A stretch of 64,000 bases of DNA from Rhodococcus sp. 105337 (lineage in GTDB: Bacteria > Actinomycetota > Actinomycetes > Mycobacteriales > Mycobacteriaceae): NCBI RefSeq assembly GCF_012844225.1, contig NZ_JABAGQ010000011.1, positions 1 to 64,000 on the forward strand, read 5' to 3'. A program made the position numbers and the translations under genes. Positions 46,717 through 55,663 of this stretch are shown here, one piece after another; position 1 is the first letter of the stretch, and every line of letters begins with the position of its first letter. The notes under the pieces were generated by a model. The model had not been told where the DNA came from, did not search any database, and saw nothing but the letters and a program-made list of their open reading frames with translations.

Positions 46717-48177
46717 TCAGGCGTTGCCGGACAGCTTCTCGCGCAGTGCAGCGAGCTGAGCATCGCTGGCCAGCGAGCCACCGGTCTGCTCGGCGGGCTC
46801 TTCGGCATCCGTCTCGGACGAGTAGTTGCTGCTGGACACGCCGGCAGCAGCCTCGGCAGCCTCGTCGGCGGCCATCTTCTCGATCTGAGCGGTGTGCATC
46901 TTGTGACGACGCTCGGCCTCCGCGTAGCGGGACTCCCACTCCTCACGCTGCTTCTCGTAACCCTCGAGCCATTCGTTGGTCTCGGGATCGAAGCCCTCGG
47001 GGAAGATGTAGTTGCCCTGCTCGTCGTAGCTGTCGGCCATGCCGTACTTCGACGGGTCGAACTCGGCCGTGTAGTCCTCGTTCGCCTGCTTCAGCGACAG
47101 CGAGATACGACGACGCTCGAGGTCGATGTCGATGACCTTGACCATCGCGTCGTCGCCGACTGCGACAACCTGGTCCGGGACCTCCACGTGGCGCTCGGCC
47201 AGCTCGGAGATGTGCACGAGGCCTTCGATTCCCTCTTCGACGCGCACGAACGCACCGAACGGAACCAGCTTCGTGACCTTGCCCGGGACGATCTGGCCGA
47301 TCGCGTGGGTCCGGGCGAACTGACGCCACGGATCTTCCTGCGTCGCCTTGAGCGAGAGGGACACGCGCTCGCGGTCCAGGTCGACGTCGAGAACCTCGAC
47401 GGTGACCTCGGTGCCGACCTCGACAACCTCGGACGGGTGATCGATGTGCTTCCAGGACAGCTCGGAGACGTGCACGAGGCCGTCGACACCGCCGAGATCG
47501 ACGAAGGCGCCGAAGTTGACGATGGAGGACACGACGCCCTTGCGGACCTGGCCCTTCTGGAGCTGGTGCAGGAACTCGCTGCGGACCTCGGACTGGGTCT
47601 GCTCGAGCCATGCGCGGCGCGACAGGACCACGTTGTTGCGGTTCTTGTCGAGCTCGATGATCTTGGCCTCGATCTCCTTGCCGACGTACGGCTGGAGGTC
47701 GCGGACGCGACGCATCTCGACGAGCGACGCGGGCAGGAAGCCACGCAGGCCGATGTCGAGGATCAGGCCGCCCTTGACGACCTCGATGACGGTGCCCTTG
47801 ACGGCCTCGTCCTTCTCCTTGAGCTCCTCGATCGTGCCCCAGGCGCGCTCGTACTGCGCACGCTTCTTGGACAGGATCAGACGGCCTTCCTTGTCCTCCT
47901 TGGTGAGGACCAGAGCCTCGACCTCATCGCCCACGGACACGACCTCGTTGGGGTCGACGTCGTGCTTGATGGAGAGCTCACGGGAGGGGATGACGCCTTC
48001 GGTCTTGTAACCGATGTCGAGCAGCACCTCGTCGCGGTCGACCTTGACGATCGTGCCTTCGACGATGTCGCCATCGTTGAAGTACTTGATCGTGGCGTCG
48101 ATGGCGGCGAGGAAATCCTCGGCGGAGCCGATGTCGTTTACGGCTACCTGCGGCGAGGTGACGGTGGTGGAGGCCAT
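46717..48177 (-). CDS. rpsA: 30S ribosomal protein S1
   Basis: mRNA-binding ribosomal protein with four S1 OB-fold domains (about residues 35-105, 120-190, 205-275 and 290-360), e.g. GTIVKVDRDEVLLDIGYKTEG and VNFGAFVDLGGVDGLVHVSELS. The actinobacterial C-terminal tail (about 370-486) is acidic and Ser/Ala-rich. 486 residues; the ATG at 48177 starts family sequence, and the ATG at 48246 is rejected. GGAG lies 12 bases upstream. Essential; also binds tmRNA in mycobacteria. Confidence 0.97.
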   Translation of the reverse strand: MASTTVTSPQVAVNDIGSAEDFLAAIDATIKYFNDGDIVEGTIVKVDRDEVLLDIGYKTEGVIPSRELSIKHDVDPNEVVSVGDEVEALVLTKEDKEGRLILSKKRAQYERAWGTIEELKEKDEAVKGTVIEVVKGGLILDIGLRGFLPASLVEMRRVRDLQPYVGKEIEAKIIELDKNRNNVVLSRRAWLEQTQSEVRSEFLHQLQKGQVRKGVVSSIVNFGAFVDLGGVDGLVHVSELSWKHIDHPSEVVEVGTEVTVEVLDVDLDRERVSLSLKATQEDPWRQFARTHAIGQIVPGKVTKLVPFGAFVRVEEGIEGLVHISELAERHVEVPDQVVAVGDDAMVKVIDIDLERRRISLSLKQANEDYTAEFDPSKYGMADSYDEQGNYIFPEGFDPETNEWLEGYEKQREEWESRYAEAERRHKMHTAQIEKMAADEAAEAAAGVSSSNYSSETDAEEPAEQTGGSLASDAQLAALREKLSGNA

Positions 48178-48409
48178 GTGTTGAGTTGCTCCGGACGGGT
48201 TGATAGTCGGTTGATGGAACTTCGGTCGGGCATGCGAATCGGGCACTGCGATGAAGCGGTGATCGAATCACGGCGAGCGTCCCCGTCCGACCGATGAAGC
48301 CGAGCAGCGGACACTCGCGACCACCAGGCTACGCGTCCGCAGGGGAGCTGGGCAAACCAGGACGCCCCACCCGCGTGCCCGCCCCCGCGAGACCTTTACG
48401 CTCGGATCC

Positions 48410-49321
48410 ATGCCCAGCCCCGAAAACTCCTCCGGCACAGCACCTCACCAGTCCCAGCTGTCACCCGAGGAACGGCACGCATCCGCGAACGCGCTCCTCG
48501 GCACCGCCAAGGTCGGGCGCCTCCGGCTCGGCTCCCGCGACAGCGAGCGCGCAAGCAGGGCGTGGTGGGACGCCGACGCCGAGGACTACCACCGCACGCA
48601 CGGCGAGTTCCTCGGCGTCGACTCGGCCGCCGGTGAGTTCGTCTGGTGCCCCGAAGGACTCCACGAGGGCGACGTCCATCTGCTCGGCGACATCGCGGGG
48701 CGGGATGTGCTCGAGATCGGTTGCGGGTCCGCTCCGTGCGCGCGGTGGCTGGCCGAGCACGGCGCACACCCCGTCGGACTCGACATCTCGATGGCGATGC
48801 TCGAGCGCGGCCTGGCCGCGATGGACGCCACGGACACACCCCGGGAGCGTCGCGTTCCGCTCGTGCAGGCCGGCGCCGAGAATCTCCCGTTCGCGGACGG
48901 GAGCTTCGACGTGGTGTGTTCGGCCTTCGGGGCCGTGCCCTTCGTCGCGGATTCGGCGCAGGTCATGCGGGAGGTCGCGAGGGTGCTGCGACCGGGAGGC
49001 CGCTGGGTGTTCTCCGTCAATCACCCGATGCGGTGGATCTTCCCGGACGACCCGACCGAAAAGGGACTGGTCGCGATGTTCCCCTACTTCGATCGCACGC
49101 CCTATGTAGAACTCGACGACGCCGGCACCGCCACCTACGTCGAACACCACCGCACCATCGGCGACCGGGTGCGCGAACTCGTCGGCGCAGGACTCGAGGT
49201 CTACGACATCATCGAACCCGAGTGGCCCGAGCATCTCGACCGCGAGTGGGGACAGTGGAGCCCTCTGCGCGGCGAGTACTTCCCGGGCACCGCGATCTTC
49301 TGCAGCCGCAAACGGCACTGA
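48410..49321 (+). CDS. class I SAM-dependent methyltransferase
   Basis: A 303-residue methyltransferase. Motif I is VLEIGCGSAPCARWLAEHG near residue 103, followed by GLDISMAML, GAENLPFADGSFDVV and VARVLRPGGRWVFS, the UbiE/Methyltransf_11 pattern. Substrate unknown. The ATG at 48410 follows a hydrophilic N terminus. Divergent from rpsA, convergent with the ABC transporter genes 18 bases away. Confidence 0.9.
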   Translation: MPSPENSSGTAPHQSQLSPEERHASANALLGTAKVGRLRLGSRDSERASRAWWDADAEDYHRTHGEFLGVDSAAGEFVWCPEGLHEGDVHLLGDIAGRDVLEIGCGSAPCARWLAEHGAHPVGLDISMAMLERGLAAMDATDTPRERRVPLVQAGAENLPFADGSFDVVCSAFGAVPFVADSAQVMREVARVLRPGGRWVFSVNHPMRWIFPDDPTEKGLVAMFPYFDRTPYVELDDAGTATYVEHHRTIGDRVRELVGAGLEVYDIIEPEWPEHLDREWGQWSPLRGEYFPGTAIFCSRKRH

Positions 49322-49338
49322 CCCGGGCGCCGGCCCAG

Positions 49339-50112
49339 CTACAGCAGGCGTGACAGGAACCCGCGGGTGCGCTCGTGCTGCGGGTTCGACAGCACCTCAC
49401 GCGGATTGCCGGCTTCGACGACGACACCGCCGTCCATGAACACGAGTTCGTCGGCGACCTCGCGCGCGAAACCCATCTCGTGGGTGACCACGACCATCGT
49501 CATTCCGCCGGCAGCGAGATCCCGCATCACGGCGAGGACCTCACCCACCAGTTCCGGATCGAGCGCCGAGGTGGGCTCGTCGAAGAGCATGAGCTTGGGG
49601 TCCATCGCGAGGGCACGGGCAATGGCGACGCGCTGCTGCTGGCCACCCGACAACTGCGCCGGGTACGCGTCGGCCTTGTCGGACAGGCCCACGCGGGCAA
49701 GGAGTTCACGCGCACGCTCCACCGCCTCCGCGCGCTTGACCTTCTTCACCAGCATCGGAGCCTCGATGATGTTCTCGAGCGCCGTGCGGTGCGGGAACAG
49801 ATTGAAGTGCTGGAAGACCATGCCGATCTCGCGGCGCTGCCGGGCGGCGACCTTGGGCGAAAGCTCGTGGAGCTTGGAACCGCGTTCGGCGTAACCGACG
49901 AGGTCACCGTCGACGTAGAGGCGCCCGGCGTCGACGCGTTCGAGGTGGTTGATGCACCGCAGGAAGGTGGACTTGCCGGACCCGGACGGGCCGATCATGC
50001 ATGCGACCTGACCGCGTCCCACCTCGAGAGAGATGCCTTTGAGCACCTTGACGGCCCCGAAGTTCTTGCACACGCGGTCCGCGCGAACCATCGGCGTTTC
50101 GGTCGAGGTCAT
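49339..50112 (-). CDS. polar amino-acid ABC transporter ATP-binding protein
   Basis: A 257-residue ATPase of the GlnQ/HisP family. Walker A is GPSGSGKST near residue 42, Q-loop [10 protein letters not shown], signature [19 protein letters not shown], Walker [16 protein letters not shown], and switch His in VVTHEMGFA. The ATG at 50112 overlaps the permease stop as ATGA. It pairs with the permease and binding-protein genes upstream to form a complete importer. Confidence 0.93.
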   Translation of the reverse strand: MTSTETPMVRADRVCKNFGAVKVLKGISLEVGRGQVACMIGPSGSGKSTFLRCINHLERVDAGRLYVDGDLVGYAERGSKLHELSPKVAARQRREIGMVFQHFNLFPHRTALENIIEAPMLVKKVKRAEAVERARELLARVGLSDKADAYPAQLSGGQQQRVAIARALAMDPKLMLFDEPTSALDPELVGEVLAVMRDLAAGGMTMVVVTHEMGFAREVADELVFMDGGVVVEAGNPREVLSNPQHERTRGFLSRLL

Positions 50113-51077
50113 GCGAGCCCACCTCCGGGGTGCTTCGGGGTCTTCGGCGCGGCGGCCGGCGTGTCCTGTGCGTCGGCGAGGGCCTGCAACTGGCGGTTCG
50201 TCAACTGGCGGCTCAGCCCCTTCGAGTAGTGCCGTTCGATGAAGTATTGGCCCACCATCAGCACGCTGGTGATGGCGAGATACCAGGTCGCGGCGACGAG
50301 CAGCAGCGGGATGGGCTGGAAGTTCGCGCCCGAGATGTCTCGCGCTCGGCCGTACAACTCGAGGCTGTAGGGCACCGCCGCCACGAGCGAGGTGGTCTTG
50401 AGCATGCTGATCAGTTCGTTGCCCGTCGGCGGGATGATCACCCGCATGGCCTGGGGCAGCACGGTGCGCCGGATGGTCTGGGACCATGACATCCCGAGCG
50501 CGGTCGACGCCTCGACCTGCCCTTCCGGAACCGATCCGATGCCGGCGCGCACGATCTCCGCCATATAGGCGGCTTCGTTGAGGGCGAGACCGACGACGGC
50601 GAACAGGAATGCAGCGTTGAGCCCTTGGACGTCGATGTGGACGAACTGGTGCACGAACGGGATGCCGAGATCGATCTGCTTGTAGATCGAGGGAAACAGG
50701 CCCCAGAGGACGAGTTGCACGTAGACCGGGGTGCCACGGAAGACCCAGAGATACAGCCACGACACCGACTTGAGCACCGGGTTCGGCGACAGTCGCATCA
50801 CGGCGAGGAGGACACCGAGCAGCACCGCGATCAGCATCGCGAGTGCCGTCAACTGCACCGTCTTCCACGCGGCTGCGGTGATGCGGCTGTCGAAGAGGTA
50901 CTGGCCGTACACATCCCAGCGGTAGGCCTCGTTGGTGGCCGCGCCCCACAGGAACAGGCCCAGCCCGATCAGCACCAGTGCCCCGGAGATCCAGCGTCCG
51001 GGGTGCCGGAGAGGAACCGCCTGGATCGGTTCCGGTTCGGTCGCAGGCGCACCGCTCGGATGCGTGTGCTCGCTCAT
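50109..51077 (-). CDS. polar amino-acid ABC transporter permease
   Basis: A 322-residue HisMQ/GlnP-type inner-membrane protein. A Pro-rich cytoplasmic N terminus is followed by hydrophobic segments ([38 protein letters not shown]) and the EAA loop region [23 protein letters not shown]. Only one permease gene is present, so the complex is probably a homodimer. A Gln/Ala/Pro-rich tail follows the last helix. The ATG at 51077 has GAGGGAAC upstream. Confidence 0.92.
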   Translation of the reverse strand: MSEHTHPSGAPATEPEPIQAVPLRHPGRWISGALVLIGLGLFLWGAATNEAYRWDVYGQYLFDSRITAAAWKTVQLTALAMLIAVLLGVLLAVMRLSPNPVLKSVSWLYLWVFRGTPVYVQLVLWGLFPSIYKQIDLGIPFVHQFVHIDVQGLNAAFLFAVVGLALNEAAYMAEIVRAGIGSVPEGQVEASTALGMSWSQTIRRTVLPQAMRVIIPPTGNELISMLKTTSLVAAVPYSLELYGRARDISGANFQPIPLLLVAATWYLAITSVLMVGQYFIERHYSKGLSRQLTNRQLQALADAQDTPAAAPKTPKHPGGGLA

Positions 51078-51087
51078 CGGTTCCCTC

Positions 51088-52071
51088 TCAGCTCGTTGCC
51101 GCATTGATCTGCGACGTGGTGATCGCCCCGACCGACATGTTCCAGCGCTCGAGGATCTCGGCGTAGACACCGGTGTCGATGAGGTACTGGACGCCCTGTT
51201 GCAGTACGGGGCCCAGCGGTGATCCCTTCGCGACGACGAAGCCGTACGGCGCCGCGTCGAACAGCGGTCCCGCCGCCTCGAGTCGGTCCTCGCTGCGGGC
51301 GATGACGTACGCGGTGACCGGTGAGTCGGCGGACAGGGCGTCGACGCGTCCGAGGATGAGCGCGTTCGCCGCTTCGTCCTGGCTGTCGTACTTGACCTTG
51401 TCGATCGGCGGGAGCCCTGCGGCGACACACGCCTCGTTCTTCGCGGGGATTTCTTCGATGTCCTCGACCGTGTTGGTCTGCACCGCGACACGCATCCCGC
51501 AGGCGTTGTCGGGATCGACGTGCTCGCCGGTCCGTTGTGCCCACTGCACGCCGGCGTTGTAGTAGGTCACGAAGTCGACCGTTTCCTCACGTTCCAGCGT
51601 GTCGGTGAACGACGAGGAACCCAGATCGAAGGTGCGGGCCTGCACCGCCGGGATGATCCGGTCGAAGTCGGCCTCGTTGAAGACTGTCTGCACGCCCAGC
51701 ACGTCGCCGAGCGCCTGCACGAGTTCGACACCGAAGCCGACGATCGTGCCGTCGTCGTCCCGGAACTCGTTCGGGGCGTAGGGCACGTTGACGCCGATCT
51801 GGAGGTCGGGGTCGGAGGCCCAGTCGGGAAGCTGGGACGCGATGCTGTCGACGCGTTCGGCGCGGACGCGGTCGCCCGCGGGCACGGTCGATTCCGAGTT
51901 GACGACACACCCCGTCGTGACACACAGCACCGCGAACAGGGATACACACGCTGCCGCGATGCCTCGACCGCGGCGCGTTCCGCTCGCCTTGCGTCCGGAA
52001 TGTCCGGTGCTTTCGGTGGGATGTGTGTCGCCGGTGTGCCCCCTGCCGTGGGTGCGCACTGCTTCTTTCAC
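51088..52071 (-). CDS. polar amino-acid ABC transporter substrate-binding lipoprotein
   Basis: A 327-residue extracytoplasmic binding protein. The N terminus has a long basic lead and a signal segment GIAAACVSLFAVLCVTTGC, with the lipobox cysteine near residue 55. The mature part is a SBP_bac_3 fold (VNVPYAPNEF; GFGVELVQALGDVLGV; AVQTNTVED). Relatives bind glutamine, glutamate or basic amino acids; the ligand cannot be read here. It ends 10 bases before the permease start. A start later than 52071 is possible, as the lead before the signal is long. Confidence 0.88.
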   Translation of the reverse strand: MKEAVRTHGRGHTGDTHPTESTGHSGRKASGTRRGRGIAAACVSLFAVLCVTTGCVVNSESTVPAGDRVRAERVDSIASQLPDWASDPDLQIGVNVPYAPNEFRDDDGTIVGFGVELVQALGDVLGVQTVFNEADFDRIIPAVQARTFDLGSSSFTDTLEREETVDFVTYYNAGVQWAQRTGEHVDPDNACGMRVAVQTNTVEDIEEIPAKNEACVAAGLPPIDKVKYDSQDEAANALILGRVDALSADSPVTAYVIARSEDRLEAAGPLFDAAPYGFVVAKGSPLGPVLQQGVQYLIDTGVYAEILERWNMSVGAITTSQINAATS

Positions 52072-52131
52072 AGAGAAACAGTATCCACTCCGGTGCCCGT
52101 GCGGCCGAATCCCGCGCCGATCGCTCCGGGG

Positions 52132-53280
52132 TCAGAGGTCGCGCACGCGCGCGATCAGGGCATCGGTGAACTCGGCGGTCGACGCCGTGCCGCCGAGGTC
52201 GGCGGTGGCGATTCCGGAGCCGACCGTCGCGTCCACGGCAGCGTCGATCCTGCGCGCAGCTGCGGCGAAGGAAGGATCGGATGTGTCGCCGATCCGGTCG
52301 AGAAGCATTGCCGCAGAAGATATCAGCGCGATGGGATTGGCCCGGCCGAGACCGGCGATGTCGGGCGCGGCACCGTGTGACGCCTGCGCCATCGTTCTGG
52401 TGCCCGAGGCGTTGACCGACGCCGCGGTGCCGAGCGAACCCGACAACTCGGCGGTCAGATCGGAGAGGATGTCGCCGAACATGTTTTCGGTCACGATGAC
52501 GTCGTACCGGTCGCCGTGCCGGACCAGCAGCGCTGCCATCGCGTCGACGTGGGCGTCGTCGACCTGCACGCTCGGATAGTCGCGGCCTACTTCGCGGCAC
52601 ACGTCCCGGAACAGTCCCGTGGTCATCGACAGCACATTTGCCTTGTGGACGATGGTGACGCGGCCGCGGCGCTTCGACGCGAGGTCGAACGCGGTCCGGG
52701 CGATCCGCTCACACGCAGCCCGTGTGACGACACCCACGGCAAGGGCGACGTCGGGGGTCGGCATGAATTCACCGCTTCCGACCGCCATGTTGCGGTCCGC
52801 GTAGAAGCCCTCCGTGTTCTCACGGACGACCACCAGGTCCATCGCCGGTGAGACGGCCCGCACGCCGGCGAGTGTGCGCGCGGGCCGGATGTTGGCATAG
52901 AGGTCGAAGTGCTTGCGGATGCGTCCGCCGGGAGTCAGTTGTCTCCGGTACGGCTCCGGGTACGACGCACTGTCGTGCGGACCCAGGATCCACGCGTCTA
53001 GGCCCTCGAGCGCGTCGAGCGTCTCCTCGGGCAAGGGCGTGCCGTGCGTGTCGATCGCCTCGGCCCCGATCGGCAGCGGGACCCACTCCACCCCGATTCC
53101 TCCGGCCGCGGCGACCGCCGCATCCACGACCTCCCGCGTTGCCGGGACGATCTCGTGGCCGATGCCGTCGCCTTCGAGAAGGCCGATGCGGTGTGGACCT
53201 GTTCCGGGGAGCGCTGCCGGTCGTGTCGCGTCGCGGGGCGTTGCGGTCTGGTCGGTCACCCGGTCATCATTGCTCACCAT
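52132..53280 (-). CDS. isocitrate/isopropylmalate-type dehydrogenase
   Basis: NAD(P)-dependent beta-hydroxyacid oxidative decarboxylase of about 380 residues. Motifs are GLLEGDGIGHEIVPA, RKHFDLYANIRPAR, VVVRENTEGFYADRN, VHKANVLSMT and the metal site VDDAHVDAMAALLV with ENMFGDILSDLTAEL. It is not a clear LeuB or Icd; tartrate, malate or homoisocitrate types are possible. Starts at ATG 53280, GTG 53277 or GTG 53259 are open and none has a good Shine-Dalgarno. The ATG at 53280 overlaps the divergent ligase ATG in CCATGG. Confidence 0.82.
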   Translation of the reverse strand: MVSNDDRVTDQTATPRDATRPAALPGTGPHRIGLLEGDGIGHEIVPATREVVDAAVAAAGGIGVEWVPLPIGAEAIDTHGTPLPEETLDALEGLDAWILGPHDSASYPEPYRRQLTPGGRIRKHFDLYANIRPARTLAGVRAVSPAMDLVVVRENTEGFYADRNMAVGSGEFMPTPDVALAVGVVTRAACERIARTAFDLASKRRGRVTIVHKANVLSMTTGLFRDVCREVGRDYPSVQVDDAHVDAMAALLVRHGDRYDVIVTENMFGDILSDLTAELSGSLGTAASVNASGTRTMAQASHGAAPDIAGLGRANPIALISSAAMLLDRIGDTSDPSFAAAARRIDAAVDATVGSGIATADLGGTASTAEFTDALIARVRDL

Positions 53281-53797
53281 GGTGCAGTCGGTGGAACTGC
53301 TGCTCGACGACCGCCTCGACGCGGCGGTGCGTGACGAGTGGACACGCATGCTCGACGGGGGAATCGACAGTCAGGGCCGTGTCCGCTCCCCGACCAATCG
53401 CCCGCACGTGACCCTGTTCGTCTCGGCCGAGATCCCGGCCGAGGTCGAGGACGCCGTACGCGCGACCCTCACCGACACTCCCCTGCCTGTGCGGCTCGGG
53501 GGTGCCATCGTGTTCGGCGATCGGCACGCGACCCTCGCGCGCCTGGTCGTACCGTCGTCCGCGCTCCTCGATCTGCATGCGCGGATCTACGAACTGCTGA
53601 AAGTGTGCCCCGGGATACCGGCACACATCCGGCCCGGCGAGTGGACCCCGCACGTGACCCTGGCCCGGCGGGTTCCTGCCGATCGCATCGGAGCGGCCCT
53701 CGTCGCGGCACATATCGGGGGCCACGACCTGAGCGGGACGAGTGCCGGGATCCGCCGGTGGGACGGCGCAGCCAAGCGCGAATGGCGTCTGGTCTGA
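53279..53797 (+). CDS. 2'-5' RNA ligase / 2H phosphoesterase family protein
   Basis: A 172-residue protein with the two HxT motifs of 2H phosphoesterases, HVTLF near residue 42 and HVTLA near residue 127, about 85 residues apart. Such proteins act on cyclic phosphates or RNA termini. The ATG at 53279 shares a CCATGG with the divergent dehydrogenase start; no Shine-Dalgarno is seen, so the mRNA may be leaderless. Function in this host unknown. Confidence 0.8.
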   Translation: MVQSVELLLDDRLDAAVRDEWTRMLDGGIDSQGRVRSPTNRPHVTLFVSAEIPAEVEDAVRATLTDTPLPVRLGGAIVFGDRHATLARLVVPSSALLDLHARIYELLKVCPGIPAHIRPGEWTPHVTLARRVPADRIGAALVAAHIGGHDLSGTSAGIRRWDGAAKREWRLV

Positions 53798-53816
53798 CCG
53801 CGTACCCGGAGGGTGC

Positions 53817-53936
53817 TCAGAACGTGTAGTCGCCGAATTGCGTTGTCTCCAAGTGGGTATCGGGCGTCCTCCCGAGGAGCGCGAGCACGTCCAGGACCAG
53901 CAACACGGCCAGGAACAGAATCAGCAGCGAGATCAT
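53817..53936 (-). CDS. single-pass membrane miniprotein, 39 residues
   Basis: ATG 53936 opens a 39-residue ORF: MISLLILFLAVLLVLDVLAL, then a short polar tail LLGRTPDTHLETTQFGDYTF. About 21 N-terminal residues are hydrophobic and would span the membrane, with the tail outside or inside undetermined. The DVLALLGRTPDT junction looks conserved-like, and the tail uses GC-rich third codon positions. It ends 19 bases before the convergent stop of the 2H phosphoesterase gene. Shine-Dalgarno weak. No function known. Confidence 0.6.
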   Translation of the reverse strand: MISLLILFLAVLLVLDVLALLGRTPDTHLETTQFGDYTF

Positions 53937-54029
53937 GGTTACCAGCGTCGCCCTCGTCCACCCGCCACAACAGTGGCAGAAAAGACATGATTACTCGCTT
54001 TCCTGCCACCCAGGGTGCAGACTGACGTC

Positions 54030-55052
54030 ATGGCCGACAAACTCGAGACAGTGGTGGTCCCGGTCCTGCCCCGGACCGAGATGTTCGAACTCGGTGTCGC
54101 GTGCGAGGTCTTCGGATTCGACCGATCCGACGACGGCCTGCCCACCTACGATTTCTCGCTGATCGCCGGGAGCCCGACTCCGTCCCGGACCCGCTTCGGG
54201 TTCACGGTCGACGCGCCCTACGACCTGACGAAGATCGACGAAGCCGATCTGGTGGTGCTTCCCGCCGGCGGCACGGACATGGCCTCCCTCGACGATCCGT
54301 CCTTCCTCTGCGGGAAGGGTGCCGACGCATCCGAACTCGAACCGCTGTTCGAGCGTCTCCGCGCGGCAGTCGACCGCGGTGCCCGCGTTGCGAGCCTGTG
54401 CACCGGAGCGTTCCTCCTGGGTGCGGCGGGGCTTCTCGACGGCCGGCGCTGCACGACCCACTGGCGACATGCCGAGCGACTCGCCCGGATGTACCCCGAG
54501 GCGCGGGTCGACCCCAATGTCCTCTACGTCGACGACGGCTCGGTGCTCACCAGCGCGGGCACCGCAGCCGGCATCGATCTGTGCCTGCACATCGTGCGCA
54601 CGGTGCAGGGCTCCCACGTCGCCAACTCCATCGCCCGGCGCATGGTCGTTCCCCCGCACCGCGACGGCGGCCAAGCGCAGTACGTCGCGATGCCGCTGCC
54701 GGAATGCGAATCCGAGGCTCTGGCCCCGCTCCTCGACTGGATGACCGAGAATCTGGGCCTCGACCTGCCCGTTCCGGCGCTCGCCGCGCGGGTGCACATG
54801 TCGCCGCGGACCTTCGCGCGGCGTTTCGCCGCCGAGACCGGCACCACTCCGGCACGGTGGTTGCGCGACCAGCGCGTTCTCGCTGCCCAGCGACTTCTCG
54901 AGCACAGCGACCTCCCGGTCGACGTGGTGGCGGACCGCGTCGGGTTCGGTACCGCCGCGGTGCTCCGGCAGCATTTCCTGCGGCTTCGGCAGACCACGCC
55001 CCAGGCTTATCGGCGTGCGTTCCGAGCAGCCGAAGCGGTACCGGTGTCCTGA
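54030..55052 (+). CDS. GlxA/FtrA-family transcriptional regulator
   Basis: A 340-residue regulator. Residues 1-190 are a DJ-1/PfpI (glutamine amidotransferase class 1-like) sensor domain with VASLCTGAFLLGAAGLLDGR, in which the cysteine sits at the nucleophile elbow. Residues about 220-330 are an AraC-type double helix-turn-helix (VHMSPRTFARRFAAETGTTPARWL). Start ATG 54030; a GTG at 54015 in frame is an alternative. Ligand and targets unknown; GlxA types often control catabolic genes. Divergent from the miniprotein gene. Confidence 0.88.
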   Translation: MADKLETVVVPVLPRTEMFELGVACEVFGFDRSDDGLPTYDFSLIAGSPTPSRTRFGFTVDAPYDLTKIDEADLVVLPAGGTDMASLDDPSFLCGKGADASELEPLFERLRAAVDRGARVASLCTGAFLLGAAGLLDGRRCTTHWRHAERLARMYPEARVDPNVLYVDDGSVLTSAGTAAGIDLCLHIVRTVQGSHVANSIARRMVVPPHRDGGQAQYVAMPLPECESEALAPLLDWMTENLGLDLPVPALAARVHMSPRTFARRFAAETGTTPARWLRDQRVLAAQRLLEHSDLPVDVVADRVGFGTAAVLRQHFLRLRQTTPQAYRRAFRAAEAVPVS

Positions 55053-55173
55053 CCACCGGGCCCGATCGACGGGCCGAGCACGCCGCACGGGCGGAACCAC
55101 TCGCGTAGCGTGGCGGGAAGAAAACGAGACGTCCGGATGTTGGAACCGTCGATACGCCGACGAAAGGATTTCC

Positions 55174-55545
55174 GTGGCAACCCAAGCTCTCACGCAGCAG
55201 AACTTCGATGAGGTCGTCACCAGTAACGACATCGTGCTCGTCGACTTCTGGGCCGATTGGTGCGGCCCGTGCAAGCAGTTCGCCCCGACCTTCGAGGCAT
55301 CGTCCGAGGAGCACCCCGACGTGGTGCACGCCAAGGTCGACACCGAGGCCGAGCAGGGCATCGCGGCAGCGGCGAACATCAGGTCGATCCCGACGATCAT
55401 GGCCTTCCGGGAAGGCATTCTCGTCTACAACCAGGCCGGTGCCCTTCCCCCGGCTGCCCTCTCCGATCTCGTGAGCCAGGTCAAGGCACTCGATATGGAA
55501 GATGTGCGCAAGCAGATCGCGGAAGCGCAGAACGCCCAGAACTGA
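55174..55545 (+). CDS. thioredoxin
   Basis: A 123-residue thioredoxin-fold protein with the active site WADWCGPCKQF and the cis-proline in SIPTIMAF. The C-terminal helix is extended compared with the classical 108 residues. GTG 55174 has AAAGGA five bases upstream. No thioredoxin reductase is adjacent. Follows the GlxA regulator by 121 bases. Confidence 0.95.
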   Translation: MATQALTQQNFDEVVTSNDIVLVDFWADWCGPCKQFAPTFEASSEEHPDVVHAKVDTEAEQGIAAAANIRSIPTIMAFREGILVYNQAGALPPAALSDLVSQVKALDMEDVRKQIAEAQNAQN

Positions 55546-55586
55546 CCGACCCGGACCACGGTCCGTCGCGGCCGTGCCTCCCCGTC

Positions 55587-55633
55587 ACGACAACGTCCTC
55601 CCCACCCCGCGCGGGTAGGGAGGACGTTGTCGT
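55587..55633. terminator. bidirectional terminator between thioredoxin and polA
   Basis: Perfect 16-bp stem ACGACAACGTCCTCCC (55587-55602) with 55618-55633; loop of 15. Followed by CTTTG on the plus strand. It separates convergent genes. Confidence 0.85.
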
Positions 55634-55663
55634 CTTTGCCCGGTATCCGGTGGGTGCGGCCCG

